From: CAWGCE01 sp964480915
GTDB lineage: Bacteria; Planctomycetota; Planctomycetia; Pirellulales; Pirellulaceae
DNA: 37,300 nucleotides
NCBI GenBank assembly: GCA_964480915.1
Contig: CAYZRS010000053.1
Location: 1-37,300, forward strand
Reading direction: 5' to 3'
Shown here: positions 9,460 to 17,134 of the stretch, piece by piece
Position numbering within the stretch: the first letter of the stretch is position 1
Layout of the letters: every line of letters begins with the position of its first letter
The notes under the pieces: generated by a model
The model's database searches: none
What the model was told of the DNA's origin: nothing
What the model saw: only the letters and a program-made list of their open reading frames with translations
Position numbers and translations under genes: made by a program

Positions 9460-9540
9460 CTAACCGCCGGTAATGATAATCGCTCCAGCCGTTGCTGGAT
9501 TGGTAATCAAAACGGCGATCAATGCGTTGCGGGTGGTCAT
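9460..9540 (-). CDS. Leader peptide of the cimA operon (26 aa)
   Basis: An ATG-started, TAG-terminated frame of 26 sense codons between a near-consensus promoter and an intrinsic terminator. It starts MTTRNALIAVLI and ends AGAIIITGG. It holds five Ile, five Thr, five Ala, two Leu and one Val. A run of three consecutive Ile codons (ATT ATC ATT) lies four codons before the stop. That is the placement expected of control codons in ribosome-mediated attenuators such as E. coli ilvGMEDA and ilvBN. The downstream gene makes the isoleucine precursor citramalate, so the codon bias matches the end product. No clear Shine-Dalgarno sequence precedes the ATG. The peptide itself probably has no function beyond being translated. 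Confidence 0.8.
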   Translation of the reverse strand: MTTRNALIAVLITNPATAGAIIITGG

Positions 9541-9577
9541 AGGATGGTTGAGCCAACTGATTTGTTTAACTTAGGAC

Positions 9578-9606
9578 AGGATACGCGGTCGCCAAACGCA
9601 TGTCAA
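9578..9606 (-). promoter_or_regulatory. Promoter of the cimA leader/attenuator transcript
   Basis: On the minus strand a perfect -35 TTGACA (9606-9601) is followed by a 17-bp spacer and a -10 of TATCCT (9583-9578, four of six matches). Transcription would start near 9571, about 30 nt before the leader peptide ATG at 9540. The promoter lies just after the ftsK stop codon (9646). Confidence 0.75.
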
Positions 9607-9645
9607 ATTTAGTCCGTCTTGCGACCAGCGCTACGAAGGGCACGG

Positions 9646-12576
9646 CTACGCACTCTCTTCATACTCCTCATCTTCATATTCGTATTCTTCCTCTTCGTAC
9701 TCATACTCCTCATCGTCCTCGGCTTCGGCAGCAGGGACGACGTTTCCGTCCTCATCCTCGTAGACGTATTCGTACTCGTCGTCTTCCGCTTCGTCTTCCT
9801 CTTCGGCAACGACCTCTTCTTCGATTTCGTCTTCCAGCTCTTCTTCGTATTCCTCTTCATCGACTGGTGGTTTGGCCACCTTTTGAGGCTGCGGCTTCGC
9901 GGCCGGCTTTGGCTTGGCAGCCGATTTCTTTTTTGTCGGTTTGATGTCGACGACGTCCGCAGCGGCGTCCATCAACACTCGATCGGCGATATCGTTGGCC
10001 GTTTCGTCAGCCGCTGCGACGTCCCCTCCACCGCCTTGGGAAGCCTGCCAGTCGCTGAGTGACATCAAGACCTCTCGCGCCTGAGCCCCGGCGTACGGAC
10101 CCACAATGCCATCTTCCGCCATGAAATCGATCATGCGAGCCGCGCGTCCGTAACCAATCCCGTGAGCTCGCTGCAGCAGCGAAACGCTGCCACGCCCTTC
10201 GTTGATGACCGTCTCGACCGCCGCTTCGTACAGCGCGTCCGAATTCTTCCGGCTGGCGGCCGCGGTCTTTTCGTCTGCCGATTCGACCTTCAGTTGAACC
10301 AGTTCTTTCACGAAGTTCTGTTCACCCGTGCTTACCGCTTCGACGATCACATTGATCTCTTGATCACTGAGGAACGTGCCTTGGCCACGCATCACGGTGC
10401 TTGTACCGGGTGAGAGGAATAGCATGTCGCCATTACCGAGTAGCTTCTCCGCCCCCATCTCGTCCAAGACGACACGGCTATCGGTCCGACTCGCAACCTG
10501 GAACGCGATCCGAGCCGGTAGATTCGATTTGATCAAACCGGTAATGACGTCAACCGTCGGTTTTTGCGTGGCCAAGATCAGGTGGATACCAACAGCACGA
10601 CTCTTTTGTGCCAGCCGGATGATGTGCTGCTCGACCTCTTTCCCGGCCGTCATCATCAAGTCGGCGATCTCATCGGCAACAATCACGATGTAAGGCATGT
10701 GACGAGGAATGGCCGAACGCTCTTCTTCGTTCTCCGGTTCGATGCGTTCCATCAGCTCGTCTTCGCTCAGCTGGTTGTACACATTCATGTGACGAACCCC
10801 GGCACGCGCCAACAGCGAGTAGCGTTCCTCCATCTTCTCGACTGCCCAGGCCAGGATCGCTTCCGCTTTCCGCATGTCGGTTACGACCGGATGCATCAAG
10901 TGAGGCAGCCGTTTGTAACCGCTCAATTCGACCATCTTGGGGTCGATCATCAGGAAGCGAACTTCGTCCGGTCGCCGAGTCATCAAGATCGACCCAATGA
11001 TGGCATTCAAACAGACCGATTTACCGGTACCGGTGCGTCCCGCGATCAACAGGTGAGGCAATGAAGCCAAATCGACCGACAACGGATTTCCCGAGACATC
11101 TTTGCCCAAGAAGAGCGGGATGCCCATTTTTCTGGTTTTCGATTCCGAGTTCTCCATCACCTCGCGCAGCTGAACCAGCTGCCGTTCTTCGTTGGGAACC
11201 TCGATACCGACCGTGTTCTTGCCTGGAATCGGAGCGACAATACGAACGCTGGGAACTCGCAGCGCGATCGCGACGTCATCCGATAGGCCGGTGATTTTCG
11301 AAAGACGCAGTCCTTCTTCCAGTTCGATTTCGTATTGGGCGATGACCGGGCCCGTTTCGATCTCGACCACTTTGACCTGGAAACCAAAGCTGGCGAACGT
11401 TTTTTCCAACACCTTCGCTTTGCGGCGGACCTCTTTCGCCTGTTCTTCGTAGCAGAACTCGACCGGTTCGCTGAGTAAATCGGTCGACGGCAGTTCGTAA
11501 TCACTTTCGTCTTCTGCCAGCGCCGCGCTGTCCAGCTGACTCATCACCGCTTCTCGATCCGACGGATCGGGCGGCGAGTGGACTCGGAATGGCGAAATGC
11601 GCCGACGACCATGCCCTGCGCGCAGCAGCGTTGACCCCGCCGCAGCGGCAGCCGCAGCCGCCTTGGTCGCTTGCGTCTTGACGAGCAGTTCCTCTTCTTC
11701 CTCCTCGTCTTCATCCTCTTCGTCGTCGTATTCCTCTTCCTCGTACTCGTCCTCTTCCTCGGCAGCAACGAGTTCCTCGTCCTCCTCGTATTCGTCTTCC
11801 TCTTCCTCTTCGTCGACTGCCGCCAACTTCGCCGCGACGACGCGCTTACCACCGACGCGAACCGGCATTTCCTCTTCGCCCTCGAACTCCTCTTCTTCCT
11901 CCTCGAACTCTTCGCCTTCGATTTCTTCGTCGTCGGCAAGGCTCGTCTTCAGCAACGGTTCACGACCGGTGCGGCGACCGTTCATGCCAATCAGGCTGGC
12001 AACCGTCAGCGTACCGAGCATCAATCCAAGATGGAGCAGCACATAATCGGTACACAGCAGCAGACCCGCAAAGAAGATACTGGCCGCCAAAATGAAACCG
12101 CCCAGATCGGCGAAATGCATCTTCAGCATCCCGGCGCCGAGCGCGCCAAGGTATCCTCCAGCCCCCATCACGGGGCCGGGCGTGAGCCACGGCAGCAGCA
12201 GCGTTGCCAAGGTCGTGAAGCCGACTAGCGATAAGACCCAGCCGACCGTTCGCAGTACGGGCGAATCGACATCACGTCGCATGAGCAGCAACGTCGTCAA
12301 AATTCCCAGCGAAATGACCGCGTAGTAGGCGCCAATGCCCAGCGCCTCTAACGTCACCGAAGCGACCAACGATCCCCAGGGACCGCACCAATTGGCGGTG
12401 GTCTCGGAGACCGGATAGGTCAAAACGTCTGGTTGGTAGAGCTGGTTAAACGGATAGACAAGTTCCACAATCGGATCAGCAGCGTCGTATGAAACCAACG
12501 ACAATCCGAGGAACACGACCAGGACCAACAGTCCTAGCGCGAACACATCGAAGCGTACGTCTCGATCATCAAACAT
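9646..12576 (-). CDS. ftsK: DNA translocase FtsK/SpoIIIE family with acidic linker and acidic tail
   Basis: Septum-anchored ATP-driven DNA pump that clears chromosome ends at division. The 976-aa protein has four hydrophobic segments in the first 200 residues. A Glu/Asp/Tyr-rich linker covers about 212-298, and the alpha/beta motor about 360-750, with Walker A GRTGTGKS at 513-520 and Walker B IVIVADE near 629-636. A gamma winged-helix DNA-reading domain lies at about 780-843 (GRGSVSLLQRAHGIGYGRAARMID in two overlapping parts). In most FtsK proteins gamma is the C-terminus. Here about 130 more residues follow: a Lys/Pro/Ala stretch (about 877-904) and then an extremely acidic Glu/Asp/Tyr tail. 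ATG 12576 is the natural start. The repeated GAG/GAA codons create long shadow frames on the other strand. Confidence 0.95.
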   Translation of the reverse strand: MFDDRDVRFDVFALGLLVLVVFLGLSLVSYDAADPIVELVYPFNQLYQPDVLTYPVSETTANWCGPWGSLVASVTLEALGIGAYYAVISLGILTTLLLMRRDVDSPVLRTVGWVLSLVGFTTLATLLLPWLTPGPVMGAGGYLGALGAGMLKMHFADLGGFILAASIFFAGLLLCTDYVLLHLGLMLGTLTVASLIGMNGRRTGREPLLKTSLADDEEIEGEEFEEEEEEFEGEEEMPVRVGGKRVVAAKLAAVDEEEEEDEYEEDEELVAAEEEDEYEEEEYDDEEDEDEEEEEELLVKTQATKAAAAAAAAGSTLLRAGHGRRRISPFRVHSPPDPSDREAVMSQLDSAALAEDESDYELPSTDLLSEPVEFCYEEQAKEVRRKAKVLEKTFASFGFQVKVVEIETGPVIAQYEIELEEGLRLSKITGLSDDVAIALRVPSVRIVAPIPGKNTVGIEVPNEERQLVQLREVMENSESKTRKMGIPLFLGKDVSGNPLSVDLASLPHLLIAGRTGTGKSVCLNAIIGSILMTRRPDEVRFLMIDPKMVELSGYKRLPHLMHPVVTDMRKAEAILAWAVEKMEERYSLLARAGVRHMNVYNQLSEDELMERIEPENEEERSAIPRHMPYIVIVADEIADLMMTAGKEVEQHIIRLAQKSRAVGIHLILATQKPTVDVITGLIKSNLPARIAFQVASRTDSRVVLDEMGAEKLLGNGDMLFLSPGTSTVMRGQGTFLSDQEINVIVEAVSTGEQNFVKELVQLKVESADEKTAAASRKNSDALYEAAVETVINEGRGSVSLLQRAHGIGYGRAARMIDFMAEDGIVGPYAGAQAREVLMSLSDWQASQGGGGDVAAADETANDIADRVLMDAAADVVDIKPTKKKSAAKPKPAAKPQPQKVAKPPVDEEEYEEELEDEIEEEVVAEEEDEAEDDEYEYVYEDEDGNVVPAAEAEDDEEYEYEEEEYEYEDEEYEESA

Positions 12577-12836
12577 GGCGGGTCCGGGAGGGGCTTACTC
12601 GAGTTGGGTCACCCCACGTAGCGGGTACTGCGTGGAACGTTGGCGACAAACGTGAAGTAAGGGGAGCTTTTTATATTCAGCAACGAAAAAGCGGGTCGCA
12701 GTTTCCGTTGGTTAAGTCAATCGTGTGGGTGGATTGAACCACCGCATCCTTGCCAAACGATCCATCATGATGGTGTGCGGACAGATAAAGGGGACGCACA
12801 CACGCTTCGGTATGTTCGCGAAGAGTCTTGGTTTTG

Positions 12837-12858
12837 AGCCACGTTCGCAAACGTGGCT
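12837..12858. repeat. Perfect 9-bp inverted repeat upstream of ftsK
   Basis: AGCCACGTT (12837-12845) and AACGTGGCT (12850-12858) flank the 4-nt loop CGCA. It could be a hairpin in RNA on either strand or a dyad operator. No T-run follows on either side, so it is not a standard terminator. It overlaps the first of the GCAAACGT direct repeats. Confidence 0.6.
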
Positions 12859-12896
12859 GCCAACTTGCGCAAACGTGGGCAAACGTAAGTAAACGA
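12841..12896. repeat. Phased GCAAACGT repeat cluster
   Basis: Three exact copies of GCAAACGT start at 12847, 12869 and 12879. A fourth, degenerate copy (GTAAACGA) starts at 12889, and an inverted, degenerate copy (ACGTTCGC) lies at 12841-12848. Starts are spaced 22, 10 and 10 bp, close to whole helical turns, so all direct copies would face the same side of the DNA. This is typical of a multi-site protein-binding region, here about 270 bp upstream of ftsK. The binding protein is unknown. Confidence 0.55.
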
Positions 12897-13048
12897 TTTG
12901 CGTTTTTTGCGCACAGACTCCCGCGGGAAAAGCGTAGCCCACGGTCAAAAGCCAAGCGGGCGAAAAAGAGCCAATTCGACCGTTTTCGAATGTGGGCGTC
13001 GTAAAGTTGACCGGTCGTGTCGGTTGTACCCGGCAGGCTCACAACACA

Positions 13049-13068
13049 ACGCGGCCCTAATGCCGCGT
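13049..13068 (-). terminator. Weak hairpin overlapping the truB stop
   Basis: ACGCGGC (13049-13055) pairs with GCCGCGT (13062-13068) around a 6-nt loop that includes the truB stop codon. On the minus strand it is followed by TTGTGTTGT, a loose T-rich tail. It may act as a weak terminator for truB. Confidence 0.35.
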
Positions 13069-13929
13069 AATGAAGTTAATCTTCGGCGCCAAACTTCCAT
13101 CCTGACGGTGCTTCAGAATCGCCAGCACTTCCCCCGCCGCCGATTCGGCCACGATTTCAGCCTCTGTTAACTCGAACCGATTGCGAATCGATCGCCCCGT
13201 CGAAATTTGATCGATCTCATTCGGATTCAGCACGACAGCCGGTAACGCTGCCAGCAACGAATTTGCCGGCTGGAGTTGGTGCGACAGCTTTTCGATACAC
13301 AACTCGGCAGGCGTTAGCGCATCGGCGACGCGAAAGGGGCCAATGGCGGTGCGACAGAGCGCCGACATGACCGCCTCGGTTTGCAGCGCTCGGGCAATAT
13401 CGCGACCGAGGGACCGGATGTAGGTCCCACTACCACACTGCACGTCGAGGACGAGCTCTGGATACTCATAGCGGACAAGCTGGATGCTGTAGATCGAGAT
13501 CGGGCGGCCCTTTAACTGTACCTCTTCTCCGCGGCGGGCCAATTTGTAAGCCCGTTCACCGTTGACCTTCAGCGCCGAGAACGCCGGCGGTGTTTGCAGA
13601 ATGTCGCCGGTAAACTGAGGCAGCACCGCCTGAATTTGCTCCTGCGATGGACGCGGCGCGTCAGGCAGCAGCTCGACCTCGCTTTCGATATCCTCCGAGG
13701 CGCTACTTTGGCCGAGGCGAAAAGTGGCTCGGTACTCCTTCGGCAATTGCTGCGCGTATGTGATCAGCCGCGTGGCCGCACCGACGCAGGTGATCAGCAC
13801 ACCGGTAGCGATCGGATCAAGCGTTCCGGCATGGCCCGCCTTATGCGGTTTCGCCAACCGCTGCACGATGTTCACGACATCGCGAGAAGTCTTGCCGGGC
13901 GGTTTGTTGAGGTTAAGGACGCCGAACAC
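13057..13929 (-). CDS. truB: tRNA pseudouridine-55 synthase
   Basis: Isomerises U55 in the T-loop of tRNAs. The protein begins GVLNLNKPPGKTSRDVVN and carries the catalytic-Asp motif AGHAGTLDPIATGVL. It then has KEYRATFRLG, the ALKVNGERAYKLARRGE segment, and QCGSGTYIRSLGRDI, all standard TruB blocks. The usual automatic start would be ATG 13962, giving 301 aa, but those first eleven codons lie mostly inside a copy of an intergenic inverted repeat and read LFSRSERRHS. I prefer GTG 13929, which gives 290 aa, matches short TruB N-termini, and is preceded by AAAGG about nine bases upstream. The start is not certain. It follows the MmgE/PrpD gene by roughly 200 bp on the same strand, with no obvious functional link. 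Confidence 0.93.
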   Translation of the reverse strand: MFGVLNLNKPPGKTSRDVVNIVQRLAKPHKAGHAGTLDPIATGVLITCVGAATRLITYAQQLPKEYRATFRLGQSSASEDIESEVELLPDAPRPSQEQIQAVLPQFTGDILQTPPAFSALKVNGERAYKLARRGEEVQLKGRPISIYSIQLVRYEYPELVLDVQCGSGTYIRSLGRDIARALQTEAVMSALCRTAIGPFRVADALTPAELCIEKLSHQLQPANSLLAALPAVVLNPNEIDQISTGRSIRNRFELTEAEIVAESAAGEVLAILKHRQDGSLAPKINFITRH

Positions 13930-13937
13930 TGAATGTC

Positions 13938-14045
13938 GCCTTTCGCTCCGCGAAAATAGCATGAACTGCGGACCACAGTTCAGAGTACTAAGAGCGGGAT
14001 TTGCAGAGCCGATTTGTTTTGCGCTACTTTCGCGGAGCGAAAGGC
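13938..14045. repeat. Inverted repeat pair of a planctomycete-type intergenic element
   Basis: Two 23-bp arms, 13938-13960 and 14023-14045, are reverse complements with one mismatch. Each contains the core CGCGGAGCGAAAGGC. They are separated by 62 bp. The unit looks like a small REP- or MITE-like element in the gap between the MmgE/PrpD gene and truB. From memory, the core (TTTCGCGGAGCGAAAGGCG) is a frequent intergenic motif in Pirellula-type genomes; this was not checked. The left arm overlaps the longest possible truB reading frame. Transcribed from the PrpD side, the arms could form a long hairpin. Confidence 0.8.
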
Positions 14046-14133
14046 GGCTTTACGTTCACGTGATTAAGGCCAGCGCTTTACCAGGGGTTTCGAAGACACT
14101 GACCTGCATGCTGGGGGCGGGTACTCGACGAAT

Positions 14134-15645
14134 TTAGGTCAATCCTTGGATGGGGAATTCGTATAGCGCCGCGACATCTGCCGCCGAACGTTCATGCAGG
14201 TTGGTGAGCCGACTTCGCAGGTCATCGACGTTGTCGACGCCCAGGCCGGCCAACTGGTTGAACTTGTTGGTCAGCAAATCGTCTCGGTTGCCCGATTCGT
14301 TGCGAGCGTGCCCTTCGGGATACATCACCAACCCGCTGCTAAGCGTCCCTAGATCGGCGTGGTCAATTTCCAGCGTCGTCGGAATGCCATCCGGGTACTT
14401 GTCGTCGTACTCTTGGCCGCCGTGGACGAATTCGATTTTGTCCATCAGCGAACGAGTCAGCGGATGCTGCAGCGCCACATCGTCGTAATCGGCCGGCATC
14501 AGGATCAGTTCTTTCCAACCGCACGACTTCGTTTCATACGCCTTTCGCAGCAACGTGCCGATGATGTAGACCATCGAGTGATCGGCGCTCTGACGAGTCT
14601 GCGGGTCCCGTTTCGCCGGATCGCCGATGATGCCGAAGGCCGGCTCATAAATCGTGATGCGAATCTTGTTCAGCTTCTCTGGCGATTCCAGCACCGCCGA
14701 ATTCTGATTCAACAAATCCTGCATGCCTTGTAGCGCTCCGGCCGACTGGTGCTCGTAGAGTCCCAACTTGAAGTGCATGCCCATTACCGCAAAGTCGTCG
14801 CCTGCCGTCGCCAGTTCCAAATCGAATGGCGCCACATCGGCCTCACCAGACGGTTCGAACAGACAGAAGATCGCCTGCGGGTTGCGCAGAATATCTTTTG
14901 GACCGATAAAGCCACGGATCGCCCGGCGCATGCTGGCGACGGCAACTTCGGAGCTGACCGCTGCCGAAGCGCCTTTCGAATCGGACAGTTGATGGCCGGC
15001 TCGGATGGCTCGGAACGGAATATAATGCGCGACGACTTGACCTATCGCCGATTCGATTTGGTCGGCGTCCGCACCGACCAATGCGCCGTAGACGGCGGCC
15101 GAAGCGATTGCTCCATGGACGACGTGGTCGATCTTGTGATCTTTCAACCCGAAACACTCGGCCAACCGGCCACGAATTTCATCGAGACAGGTCATGGCGG
15201 CCAGCGCCCGTGCGCCGTCAATCTCGGCCTGCCCAGCCGCAGCGATCACGACGGGATAGAAATCGTTGTGTCCGAATTCGCCACGGGTATAACCGGTCCG
15301 CGGGTTGTAACCGAAGTTCGTACCATTCGAATCAAGCTCACGCGCCGCCGACGCGTTAGCCAACACAGCCTTTTCCGGTTGAACTTTGGTCGCACTGCCG
15401 AAGCAGGAAGAACCTCGGTCCGAAAGGTACTCCATCGCTTCCTGACGGAGCACCATCGGGGCGTTGGCCTGGATCGCCAAGGCGGCGACGGCGCAACCGA
15501 CACTGTCGAGATGGAAAAGTTCGGTCCGCTGGAGAACCTCGGCCGAGGCCCCAGCGTACTTGCCGGAACAGAAATCCATCGCATACTCAGCAATACCCCG
15601 AGCCTGATTTTCGTCTCGGGCCAGTTTTAGATATGAATTCGCCAA
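14134..15645 (-). CDS. MmgE/PrpD family dehydratase-like protein
   Basis: A 503-aa member of the MmgE/PrpD (2-methylcitrate dehydratase-type) family. Recognisable blocks are the N-terminal helical part with LFHLDSVGCAVAALA, NGTNFGYNPRTGYTRGEFGHN with DFYPVVIAAAGQ, and the LAECFGLKDHKIDHVVHGAIASAAVYGALVG region (given in parts: LAECFGLK, IDHVVHGAIASAA). The C-terminal part carries VQPEKAVLANASAARELD-like context and a second alpha/beta lobe. The start codon is TTG 15645 (MANSYLKLARDE), preceded by GGAG; the next Met is 22 codons in, so TTG is preferred. No prpB or prpC is nearby, so a methylcitrate-cycle role is not supported by context, and the substrate is open. It is divergent from hemL across 104 bp. 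Confidence 0.85.
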   Translation of the reverse strand: MANSYLKLARDENQARGIAEYAMDFCSGKYAGASAEVLQRTELFHLDSVGCAVAALAIQANAPMVLRQEAMEYLSDRGSSCFGSATKVQPEKAVLANASAARELDSNGTNFGYNPRTGYTRGEFGHNDFYPVVIAAAGQAEIDGARALAAMTCLDEIRGRLAECFGLKDHKIDHVVHGAIASAAVYGALVGADADQIESAIGQVVAHYIPFRAIRAGHQLSDSKGASAAVSSEVAVASMRRAIRGFIGPKDILRNPQAIFCLFEPSGEADVAPFDLELATAGDDFAVMGMHFKLGLYEHQSAGALQGMQDLLNQNSAVLESPEKLNKIRITIYEPAFGIIGDPAKRDPQTRQSADHSMVYIIGTLLRKAYETKSCGWKELILMPADYDDVALQHPLTRSLMDKIEFVHGGQEYDDKYPDGIPTTLEIDHADLGTLSSGLVMYPEGHARNESGNRDDLLTNKFNQLAGLGVDNVDDLRSRLTNLHERSAADVAALYEFPIQGLT

Positions 15646-15749
15646 GAGGTTGCTCCTAAAGAAATACGTAATCCGCTGTTATAGGACAGTCGCCACGAAT
15701 TCAAAAGAAGACCGCCACCCTAATTTTTCTCGCAGAGAGTTGATCCACC

Positions 15750-17039
15750 ATGTCCCGTCCCCGTAGCGAAGCCATCTACCAGCGTGCATGTGAACTCATA
15801 CCGGGCGGCGTCAACAGCCCAGCCCGCGCCTTTGGAGCCGTCGGCGGGCAACCGATCGTGTTCGAGCGTGGGGAAGGCGCTTATTTGCACGATGTCGACG
15901 GGAATCGCTACATCGATTACATCGGCTCGTGGGGACCGATGATCTACGGGCATGCCCACCCCGACGTTTGTGCCGCGATCCACGCCGCCGCCGATCGAGG
16001 CACCAGTTTCGGTGCTCCGACCGAAGCGGAGAATATTTTGGCCGAGCTGATCGTTGAAGCGGTCCCGTCGGTCGAGAAGGTCCGGTTGGTCAACAGCGGC
16101 ACCGAAGCGACCATGAGCGCCATCCGACTCGCACGCGGTTTCACCGGTCGCGATCTGATCATCAAGTTTGCGGGCAACTACCACGGACATGTCGATAGCT
16201 TGCTGGTCGCCGCCGGCAGCGCCGCGGCGACTCTGGCTGTACCGAATTCGCCAGGCGTCACCAAGGGAACGTCCCAGGACACCATCGTCTTGCACTACAA
16301 CGACGTCGCCGCCGTCGAAGCGGCGTTTGCTGAGCATGGCGACCAGATCGCCGCCGTGATCTTGGAACCAGTCGTCGGCAACATGGGCTGCGTTGTCGGG
16401 ACGGCCGAATTCCATCGCGCGCTGCGTGAGATGACGACCAAGCACGGAGCGTTACTCATCTTCGATGAAGTGATGACCGGTTTTCGCGTTGCCCACGGTG
16501 GCGCACAACAGTTGCTCGATATCACTCCCGATCTCACCACCTTGGGCAAGATCGTCGGTGGCGGTTTGCCGCTTGGCGCTTACGGCGGGCGAGCCGACAT
16601 CATGGATCATGTTTTGCCTGTCGGAAAAGTTTTTCAAGCCGGCACGTTGAGCGGAAACCCGATTGCCACCGCCGCCGGGGCGGCGATGTTGAGACTATTA
16701 AAAGAGCAGTCACCGTATGAACGCTTGGAAACAATGAGCCATCGCTTGGCCGAGGGACTGACCGCCGCCGCAACTGCGGCCGACTTGCCACATACGCTGG
16801 AACGAGTCGGCAGTATGATGACGCTGTTCTTCCATCCAGAAAAAGTCACGAGCTGGACCGTTGCCGAGCATTGCAATACAGAACGCTTTGCCAAATTTTT
16901 CTGGGCGCTGATCGAACGGGGCGTTTACTTTCCTTGCAGCCAATACGAAGCGCTGTTCGTTTCGGCGACTCATTCAGACGAAGACATCGACACCACGATC
17001 ACCGCCGCGCAGGAAGCGTGTGCAGAAATCGCCAACTGA
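15750..17039 (+). CDS. hemL: Glutamate-1-semialdehyde 2,1-aminomutase
   Basis: PLP enzyme that converts glutamate-1-semialdehyde to 5-aminolevulinate in the C5 haem pathway. The 429-aa length fits. The protein shows IPGGVNSPARAFGAVGG, the phosphate-binding SGTEATMSA (about 116-124), the substrate region GNYHGHVDSLLVAAGS, LIFDEVMTGFR, and the PLP lysine at about residue 267 in TTLGKIVGGGLPLGAYGG. ATG 15750 is preceded by AGAGAG at a suitable distance. It is convergent with tsaB across 95 bp. No other haem gene is present in the window. The function assignment is firm. Confidence 0.97.
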   Translation: MSRPRSEAIYQRACELIPGGVNSPARAFGAVGGQPIVFERGEGAYLHDVDGNRYIDYIGSWGPMIYGHAHPDVCAAIHAAADRGTSFGAPTEAENILAELIVEAVPSVEKVRLVNSGTEATMSAIRLARGFTGRDLIIKFAGNYHGHVDSLLVAAGSAAATLAVPNSPGVTKGTSQDTIVLHYNDVAAVEAAFAEHGDQIAAVILEPVVGNMGCVVGTAEFHRALREMTTKHGALLIFDEVMTGFRVAHGGAQQLLDITPDLTTLGKIVGGGLPLGAYGGRADIMDHVLPVGKVFQAGTLSGNPIATAAGAAMLRLLKEQSPYERLETMSHRLAEGLTAAATAADLPHTLERVGSMMTLFFHPEKVTSWTVAEHCNTERFAKFFWALIERGVYFPCSQYEALFVSATHSDEDIDTTITAAQEACAEIAN

Positions 17040-17134
17040 CCCGCCCGAATCACCCAAGTCGGCTCATCAGGCATTGCACAGCGGTCGATCAGGACCGGCA
17101 CAGAGAGTCTCACGCTGACAAAGACGGCCCCAGG

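Larger units (their letters stand above)
12577..13056. other. 480-bp intergenic region upstream of ftsK
   Basis: No credible gene was found. The frames present have no recognisable domain and unlikely composition. The region holds a 12-bp perfect palindrome (CCATCATGATGG, 12762-12773), a long-armed hairpin and a cluster of GCAAACGT repeats (12837-12896), listed separately. It should contain the ftsK promoter on the minus strand; a TATAAA-like box is present near 12672 but has no matching -35. Confidence 0.5.

Noticed and set aside
11597..12228. Long plus-strand frames opposite ftsK encoding Ser- or Leu/Phe-rich proteins (also 9600-10062)
   Set aside because: They are the complement of repeated GAG/GAA codons of the FtsK acidic linker and tail. 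The low-complexity poly-Ser and poly-Leu/Phe composition is what that produces, and there is no ribosome site.
12677..13042. A 121-codon minus-strand frame upstream of ftsK
   Set aside because: No domain, no ribosome site, an irregular composition with many Arg, His and Cys, and it runs through the repeat cluster. Judged non-coding.
14749..15630. A 293-codon plus-strand frame
   Set aside because: It lies entirely opposite the MmgE/PrpD gene, whose translation shows clear family motifs. The plus frame has no recognisable domain.
17082..17097. Short hairpin CGGTC/GACCG between hemL and tsaB
   Set aside because: Only five pairs and no T-run on either strand; too weak to call a terminator.
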